A stretch of 64,000 nt of DNA from Coffea arabica (Eukaryota; Streptophyta; Magnoliopsida; Gentianales; Rubiaceae): contig NC_092320.1 of NCBI RefSeq assembly GCF_036785885.1, positions 12,277,557 to 12,341,556 of the forward strand, given 5' to 3'. Shown here one piece after another: positions 57,459-64,000 of this stretch (positions are counted from its first letter, which is position 1; the number at the start of each line of letters is the position of its first letter). Below the pieces are notes generated by a model. It saw only the letters and a list, made by a program, of their open reading frames with translations, had not been told where the DNA came from and did no database searches. Made by a program: the position numbers and the translations under genes.

Positions 57459-57462
57459 ATGA
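57445..57462 (+). promoter_or_regulatory. Five-codon upstream ORF overlapping the XRCC3 start as ATGA
   Basis: ATG CGG TAC CAC CAA TGA: the stop codon shares bases with the XRCC3 ATG at 57459-57461. If transcription starts upstream of it, scanning ribosomes would meet it first and could lower or couple XRCC3 translation. Whether it is inside the transcript is unknown. Confidence 0.35.
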
Positions 57463-58352
57463 ACCCAGCAGCCCTCCTGCAACACCCTCTTCCCACCCGC
57501 ACCACGAAATGCACCACCGGTTGCCCAATCCTCGACAGCTTCTTACACGGCGGCATCCCTTGCAACTCAATTACAGAGATAGTCGCCGAGAGCGGCTGCG
57601 GCAAAACCCAAATCTCCCTCCAACTCCTCCTCTCTGCTCAACTTCCGACCTCCCTCGGTGGTCTCTCCGCCTCCTCGCTTTACCTCCACTCCGAGTTCCC
57701 CTTTCCCTTCCGCCGCCTCCACCAGCTTGCCCTCTCAAACCCCACTCTCCAAAATCCGTTAGACAATATACTAATCCATCCTTTACATTCTGCGGACCAC
57801 CTGCTCGACTTATTGTCCCGCCTGGATCCCCTCCTTGTACACCCACCACCGCAGACCCGTCTCCCTATTAAACTCATTGTTATTGATTCCATTGCTGCTT
57901 TGTTTCGTTCTGAATTTGATAATAACCCGAGTGATTTGAAGAGGAGGTCGGGTTTATTCTTTAAGATTTCGAGCAAGCTCAAGGCACAGGCAATGCGGTT
58001 TGGACTGGCTGCGGTGGTTACTAATCAGGTTACGGATAGTGTCGATTCTTCGGATGGATTGAGGATTGGGAACTCTTGGTTTCTTTATTCTTCTGGGAGG
58101 AGGGTCTGTGCTGCACTTGGGTTATCTTGGGCTAATTGTGTGAATACAAGGCTCTTCTTATCGCGAGATGAGGAAAATGTTAAAGACGATGATGGTGACA
58201 TTGTCAATACAAGAACGAGGACAAGGAGATTCATCAGCGTTGTATTTGCGCCGCATTTGCCTCATTCATCATGTGAGTTTTTTATTGCAAAAGAAGGGGT
58301 TTTGGGGTTTGATAGTTGCAATGACTTCCATTTAGAAAATAGAGAGCTCTAA
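57459..58352 (+). CDS. XRCC3: XRCC3, RAD51-paralogue DNA repair protein, 297 aa
   Basis: A RecA/RAD51-family ATPase acting with RAD51C in homologous recombination, double-strand break repair and meiosis (known for plants). Start taken at ATG 57459 (MNPAALLQHP); the open frame continues a little upstream but without another ATG. Walker A AESGCGKT is at 43-50 and Walker B LIVID at 139-143. The G-C-P-I-L-D..L-H-G-G-I-P-C-N-S-I-T-E motif before Walker A is characteristic of the XRCC3 group. Length is close to Arabidopsis XRCC3 (about 300). It is intronless here. The first half is C-rich at third positions (CTC, TCC, CCC), unlike the neighbouring genes, and this opens accidental frames in other registers. 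Confidence 0.93.
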   Translation: MNPAALLQHPLPTRTTKCTTGCPILDSFLHGGIPCNSITEIVAESGCGKTQISLQLLLSAQLPTSLGGLSASSLYLHSEFPFPFRRLHQLALSNPTLQNPLDNILIHPLHSADHLLDLLSRLDPLLVHPPPQTRLPIKLIVIDSIAALFRSEFDNNPSDLKRRSGLFFKISSKLKAQAMRFGLAAVVTNQVTDSVDSSDGLRIGNSWFLYSSGRRVCAALGLSWANCVNTRLFLSRDEENVKDDDGDIVNTRTRTRRFISVVFAPHLPHSSCEFFIAKEGVLGFDSCNDFHLENREL

Positions 58353-59912
58353 TGATGCAAAAGGTGATGATAAAAGAGGCAAATCTGGGTTTTCTTCCCT
58401 TGTCTTTTTTACTTTAATTTTTCTCTGTTTTGTAATTAATGCGATCGGGCTGAAGAAAAATGTAAGAGAAGTTTTGCAATAGACTGGGGAAAATTTCCCA
58501 CTGTTGTGGGTTTTGTACAGCATGTAAAATTTCATTTAATTTGTGAGACATCATTCCTCTTTGCTCGAGGTATTCTCTGAATCTGTGAATTTCTGTAATG
58601 CATTGACAAATAACATGGAATTTTTTTTTTAAGACCCCGAAAATGGTAGTTTTCCTAACGATAATCAATAAATATTCACAGAGAACACTGAAGTGAGAGG
58701 CACTTGATTACATTCAATTTACCAACTGAAGAACTGCATTCGATCTGCTGAACCAGTATGTTGCATACAATGTGAAAACCTCTATTATAAGGACTAAAAC
58801 AACCACATGACTTAAATTCTATCGATATTACGCCTCATATTTGAAGCTCAGACTGAATGGCTGTACTTTGTCCATGCCCCATACTCGTTCAACATTTTGG
58901 AACTTGTGTTGAAGTCCCCAGGATCTCTGCTAGTTCATTTCTCCCTGACAAATAACTGTGAATGCAGCAACTGATGTTCAGCATGCTTCATGGTAGGTGG
59001 CCCTCTTTAAACTGGAAAACTCTTGGTAACTAAATGGAACGTCTTTTGAGTAATATATGATGAATACTTGCAATACTCGTATCAAGGTCGCCCTGTTTAA
59101 GTTTCTCATCGGATTAATGAAATAAAAGGTAAATTGTAAAATCAGGGATCAAACTGAAAGTATAACACGGCAGGAAAGAATTTTTAAGAAGTCTTTCTTT
59201 GCTTGCAAGTTGCAATCGTTAATTTATTGAACTTCGTTTCCGGCCAAATTCTATTTTCCTTTTTAGTACATGGCCGAGTTACTCAAACCTGTCACCAATG
59301 CAGGCAATCAGTAGATTTTTTGTGCTTGGGTTCTTTGGAGACTGGCTAATTTCAAAAAATGTCCCATCAAAGTTTGATGCATAACAGCAAGCTTGATTAT
59401 TAACTTCAGCCAGTTAACACGAGATCCTAAAGAATTTGAAAAGAGTGAAGACAAGTGCCAGAGTTGCCCGTGGTCACATCTCCAATTATCTAAGAGATGC
59501 AAACCCCACCCCCACCCCTCACCTAAAAGGAATATATAATTATGTTTTTCTGTGTAATGACGCGCAAAGACAAGATACTGAAACAATTAGAACAAGGGAG
59601 AACAGGCAGGAAGAGAAGCTATGGTCATAAAACATTTCTGTGAGTAGGGAAAGATTAGGTAAACCCCCACTATTTTTTATTTCCAAACAACAAATTTCAT
59701 TACTGAACAGCAAAATACATCCTACACCAAGAAGGAAAATATTCTCCAAGAGGGAATCTTTTTAGCAGGTGCCTGATTTGTACTTCTAAAAATAGCAGTG
59801 TGTGAAATGATCACATGCTAGTAGCCCAATAACGGAGAAACACAGACTACTGTCGATAAAGTCACAAGCTTACCTGTTTTCATGCTCATTATCAATAAGC
59901 TACAACTTGGTC
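58353..59912. other. Convergent 3' ends of XRCC3 and the syntaxin-like gene, no gene seen
   Basis: Holds the XRCC3 3' UTR (T-rich to about 58440) and the minus-strand 3' UTR of the syntaxin-like gene. A GTAAGC donor-like site on the minus strand at about 59869-59874 could mark a 3'-UTR intron of that gene. Small frames here have no domain content. Confidence 0.4.
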
Positions 59913-62900
59913 TCAGTTTGAGTAGAACAGGAAAGGAACTGCAAAAATATAAAGACAATTAGCCAAATAAAAATAAAGCAACAACAACAACAACATTCAA
60001 AATGATCCAAAGCTGAAATTTTTACTCTTTCCTTTCTCCACCTAACAGTATGCAGCCTCCTCAATCAGCAAGCAGAACAACAAGGCTATAACATCAAGTT
60101 ACCATTTACCAAAATTCATTTCCAATAAAGAAGTTATCATCTTCCTAACTTTATAATTATCTTGACCTAAAAGTGGTGAACCTATTCCCAAACCCCAAAA
60201 CAGGTAGCAAAACCAGCAAATAAGCAATGCACAGAGCCTCAACAAACTAATATAGTCAAATTCTGCAAACCCACAAATAAGCGATGAACAAAGAGGTTCT
60301 ATAAACAACTACAGTCGAATTCTGTACATCTACCTGCCAAAAGCTTAACAGGTAAACAGTATTGCATATCACTATGTTTACAGCAATTCAAGGTACGGAT
60401 TGCCTAGACTTCCTATGCTTTGGAGGAAAATTGTTATGTACCTAGTTTGTAGAATGTTTGATATACTTGGTAAGTACTCAAGAGAGTACAAAAAGAAGTA
60501 ACTAATGCCAACACCACTTCACAATGATAATGATGCAAATTCAACATTTTGGCCTTCCTATAGGTAAAGCAGGTCTTGGAGAAGGATGCCAATCATGTCC
60601 ACGATGTTTTAGATTGTTACGATAATAGAAGATATCCTTTAAGCAACACAAAACTTGAAAGTTAACCAGACCAGTTTGTAAAGAAGTTTGAGAGGTAACT
60701 ACAATAAAACATGGGATAATTTCAGAAACCTCCCCTGAGGTTTCTGACAGTCTCACTCACCTCCCCTGAACTTTGCAAAATATCAGATACCTCCCCTGTC
60801 AGGTTATTGGGCCCTATTTGTGATATCATTGATGATGAATTGACAGATATACCCTTATAACTTATGATATATTTCGAAACTATGTTGACAGAATTAGTTA
60901 AATGAGTAATACGAATGATTAACCAACTTAACTACAATTTAGATGCAAAACTAATAGCGAATGATTAACCAACTTAACTATTATTTGCTCTTTATCGTTG
61001 GTTTAGCTGTGCACAAAGAGCTATTGGCTTCTACCTTCCAAAATGCAATAGGCACCTTGCCTTTTCCATCAATTTCAGATTTCATTGTTGTTAGATGGTT
61101 TGTACTGTTCAACAAAAATTAAAAGTCACTAATGATAATCTTGAGGGCAGATGTGGGATGAAGTGTTTTTCTCTCTCCTGATATATATTTAAAATTGTTT
61201 GTGCATTTGAATTGGGTGAGATTTGATACACTCTACTTAGTTTTAGGGGAGGTGAGTGAAACTGTCAGAAGCCTCAGGGGAGGTTTCTGAAATTATCCCA
61301 TAAAACATTTAGAAAACATGTAGCAGCCAGAGAATGGTATAATGTTATATTAGCATTTGTGCAGATTTTAAGGTAATTACAAACTAGATGGGGTTAAAAA
61401 AGAGTATCCACAAGTTAAGCAATTCTCTTCTTATATGCTAATCCTAACCAGCATCTGTGGCTGATAGTAGAAATCATAATTGTCCGTAAAGCAGTGTGGT
61501 TGAATAACATGCCAATATCCTTAGCAGATATACAGTTGAAATCCAAGACAACAAAGTCAACTTCCTGACTTAAGAACAAAAATCAATTAGCAGAGAATCC
61601 TGTCACCATAAATATTCGCCCCTCCTCACATTCATTTAGTCAGTTTACAAGAGTCCAGGGCAGGAGTAATATTAATTTGATTTACAGTGACATTTTACAA
61701 TCTCATTAAGAACTACTCAATTGAAATGTCTTCTATCACCTTGCAAGGTTCTTGGTTTTAATCAGAATCCCTGAGTTCTATGGGGTTTTTTAGCTACTTA
61801 TGGTCACCCTATCTGGTTTTTTAATGTTTCCCACCACTTAATAAGAGAGATAACTGCACAAAATCTTACTATTTTACTGAATGATGGAAAATTATACTGA
61901 ATCAGTTGCAATGGACCTGGAAACGGGTTCATTGATGATACTTGAATGTGGAGCAGAATGAGAACTCACCAATTAGAAAAACAGCCAACATGAAAACAAG
62001 TGTGAATCGGATAGAACAATTGAATGGCACCATTTGATGGGTTTGTGATTGTCTCTGAATTCTAGGCAATCGTCCAAAGAGCTACAAAACAATGAACTCT
62101 TATCAGATTTTTCAACACAAAACAAACCTAGTGAACCCATTAAAAACTCTTCCTGACTCTAACAGTATTAATACTTTAAAAGACAAACAACAATTGCAAA
62201 TTGATGGTAGTGCATTTGTGTGGATGCATCTCAAAACATATAAACAGCAATAGACAGGTAAATTGTTTCCACAATAGTTATTAACTGATTATAACAATCC
62301 ATCTGTGAAGACATAAATTAACCTGATTCATCCATTGGATCCTCCTCCACATACTGTTGCTTAACACTCCTCCCTTTGCTTGAGGATGATCTTCACCCTT
62401 TGGCCTCCAAAAAGCTGGTTTGAACCCTTTCTCTTTTGGTGTCGCCTCAATGTTCAGTGCTTTTGTTTCCATTTGCCCATCCCTGTGGTCAATCACAATC
62501 TCCAGTTTGCTCGAATCCGGTGAACTCCTTATTCTCTCAGCATTAAGCATCATATCTTGCTGATGACTCATACTATCTCCAGTTCCAGGGCTTCCTTTCA
62601 TATCTAGTTCAACAACACTGCCCAAATCAACAATACACCGAGAACTTGCCGTATTTGGTTTTTCTCCTTCCACGCCAATATCAGCATTAGTATTAAAGTT
62701 CTTTCTAGTCCTCTTCTGGGGAGATCCAGTCTTGTTTGTTCCAAGCTTGTCGGCCCCATCACTCATGCTTTGAGAGTTCCAAAGGGGCCCCGAAAGAAAC
62801 AATGCTAAGTCATCACGTTCTTTTTCATCTAAGTTTACCCATCGAAGGGACTGCTTACCATCCACATCAAATGATTCACTTAATGCTGCTTCAACACGGG

Positions 62901-63939
62901 AAATTTGGTTTTCTATAGCAGAAACAAATTGCCTATGCCTAGTCATTGTTACTTCATCAGAACTTCTTCTGTAGCTCAAAGTAACAGCCTTTTCAAACTC
63001 TTCCAACTAATCAGGGAACCACAGTACAATAAAACAAAAGGTTACTGAATGACCATTAAAGCCACTAGAAACTTTAACAGGATGCACAATCTATGAAACT
63101 AGAAAAAGTAGCAGAGAAAGCATAAATCCACGTAAACTAACAAAGCTATAAGCAACCAAATATTGCTACAGTAATGTCTTTATAGCTAACTTTACAGCAT
63201 TAGATAATAGTCACTTGAGTGGAAAAGATCATTTTTTTTCTTATTTTCTTTGTTTCAAGCATCAACTAACCTGCCATTTTGCAGTGCCCAAAGCCATCTG
63301 AAGTTCCCTGGAAAGATCATCCCAAATTTGAGGTCTCATTCCTTCTTTCCTCTCTCTCAGCCATGTCCTGTAAGCCGATTCCATTCTGGCAACCAAAAAA
63401 TAAATCATATATACTTGAACACAAACTGAAGAGGATGCAATCTTCGGACATTGTTTTAATAACAGAACAACTATACAGTGTCAACAAATTGTCCAAAATA
63501 TGGCCTTCCACAACAAAATACTGAAATAATAATAATAATAAAGAAACTTAAGAAATTTCTTATGAGCATTTCCCGGAATTCTAAAAAGCACCAAGTAAAA
63601 CTCCCGTACTTTATGCAATCAAAACCAGCTTCTTAACACCCTTCGTCATATTAAGAATATTAAGACAAACATTTGAATCATCCGCATCAAAAACGACAGA
63701 GAAAAGGACAAGTATGACTGAAGCAAAAGGTGAATTTTCTACCAAATGGACAAAAAGGGAGGAAAAAAAAAGCAAATCAAACCCCAGAAAATTAAGTACA
63801 AGAAAAATAGAGTAACCAACAGAAAAAAGAAAGGATAATTAAGTTGATGAACATACATATCGGCTGAATGTTGAACTTCTTCAGCTGCAGAGAAAAAGGT
63901 GTCCCTTTGCCACAGATCAAAACTGTTGGCAACCAACAT
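59913..63939 (-). CDS. Syntaxin/t-SNARE family protein with C-terminal anchor, 339 aa
   Basis: Five exons in gene order, 63939-63857, 63385-63271, 63006-62323, 62081-61970, 59938-59913, join in phase to 1020 nt. The first two exons give a syntaxin-6-like N-terminal helical bundle (RDTFFSAAEEVQHSADIMES, WDDLSRELQMALGTAKWQ, then LEEFEKAV...RHRQFVSAIENQISRVE). The middle (about 110-290) is polar and poorly conserved. The last two exons encode a single C-terminal membrane segment ending IVPFLFYSN, as in tail-anchored SNARE-like proteins. I relate it to the Arabidopsis proteins annotated 'Syntaxin/t-SNARE family' (At4g30240, At2g18860, At1g27700; from memory). A complete SNARE motif is not obvious, so a membrane-traffic role is inference. 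Intron 4 is 2 kb long and holds a MITE. Confidence 0.85.
60713..61299. mobile_element. Mutator-like MITE, 587 bp, in intron 4 of the syntaxin-like gene
   Basis: Left end GGGATAATTTCAGAAACCTC and the reversed right end GGGATAATTTCAGAAACCTC match exactly, and the inverted match continues through CCCTGAGG, GACAGT and CTCACTCACCTCCCCT. Flanking 9-mers ATAAAACAT (60704-60712 and 61300-61308) are identical. This is a perfect 9-bp target duplication and so a relatively young insertion. Non-coding. Confidence 0.88.
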
Positions 63940-64000
63940 CTTTTCTTCAAATTCTTTCCTTTCTCAGCAAACAAAATACAATCAATAACTTCAAATATAA
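63940..64000. promoter_or_regulatory. 5' flank of the syntaxin-like gene (cut by window end)
   Basis: Only 61 bases upstream of the start codon are visible. The transcription start and promoter lie outside. Confidence 0.4.

Noticed and set aside
62281-62322. Continuation of the long syntaxin-like frame past 62323
   Set aside because: A CAG|GT donor at 62323 joins in phase to the conserved next exon at 62081; the continuation is intron read-through.

Overview
The window is nuclear DNA of a flowering plant, most likely a eudicot. It is AT-rich, its genes are split by GT..AG introns and lie several kilobases apart, and the space between them is full of small transposable elements. Eight protein genes can be supported, all complete inside the window. 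I rebuilt exon joins by hand from splice sites, reading phase and family knowledge. The species cannot be named from this sequence; an asterid is possible but that is a weak inference.

Layout: 0-9.4 kb is a transposon graveyard (hAT-like ends, a Stowaway-type MITE, MITEs with 9-bp target duplications, and a nest of elements inside elements at 8.4-9.4 kb). NADPH-cytochrome P450 reductase (18 coding exons, +) follows at 10.1-15.5 kb. After 6 kb of repeats comes a non-canonical Aux/IAA gene of the IAA33 type (21.7-22.5 kb, +). Then come two minus-strand genes: a HAD-family glycerol-3-phosphatase-like hydrolase (25.8-29.4 kb) and plastid 3-ketoacyl-ACP synthase III (31.4-36.5 kb). At 38.0-42.3 kb a hAT element carries a 3.5-kb solo LTR inside it, each with its own intact target duplication. 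An intronless gene of unknown function is at 47.7-48.5 kb (+). The TPLATE-complex subunit TML (54.5-56.4 kb, -) and the recombination protein XRCC3 (57.5-58.4 kb, +) stand head to head. A syntaxin/t-SNARE-family gene (59.9-63.9 kb, -) closes the window.

The genes are not an operon and do not form one pathway. Their roles are electron supply to P450s, auxin signalling, phosphate-ester hydrolysis, plastid fatty-acid initiation, endocytosis, DNA repair and membrane traffic. What links several of them is ancestry: from memory, IAA33, the GPP-type phosphatase, XRCC3 and TML are also near neighbours on Arabidopsis chromosome 5 (At5g57420-At5g57460), so this looks like a conserved block with local reordering and insertions.

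I found no convincing new multi-gene system. The strongest unexplained signals are three hairpins in the solo LTR that keep one loop while their outer stems change in a compensating way, the nested elements with readable target duplications, and an orphan 283-residue protein gene.
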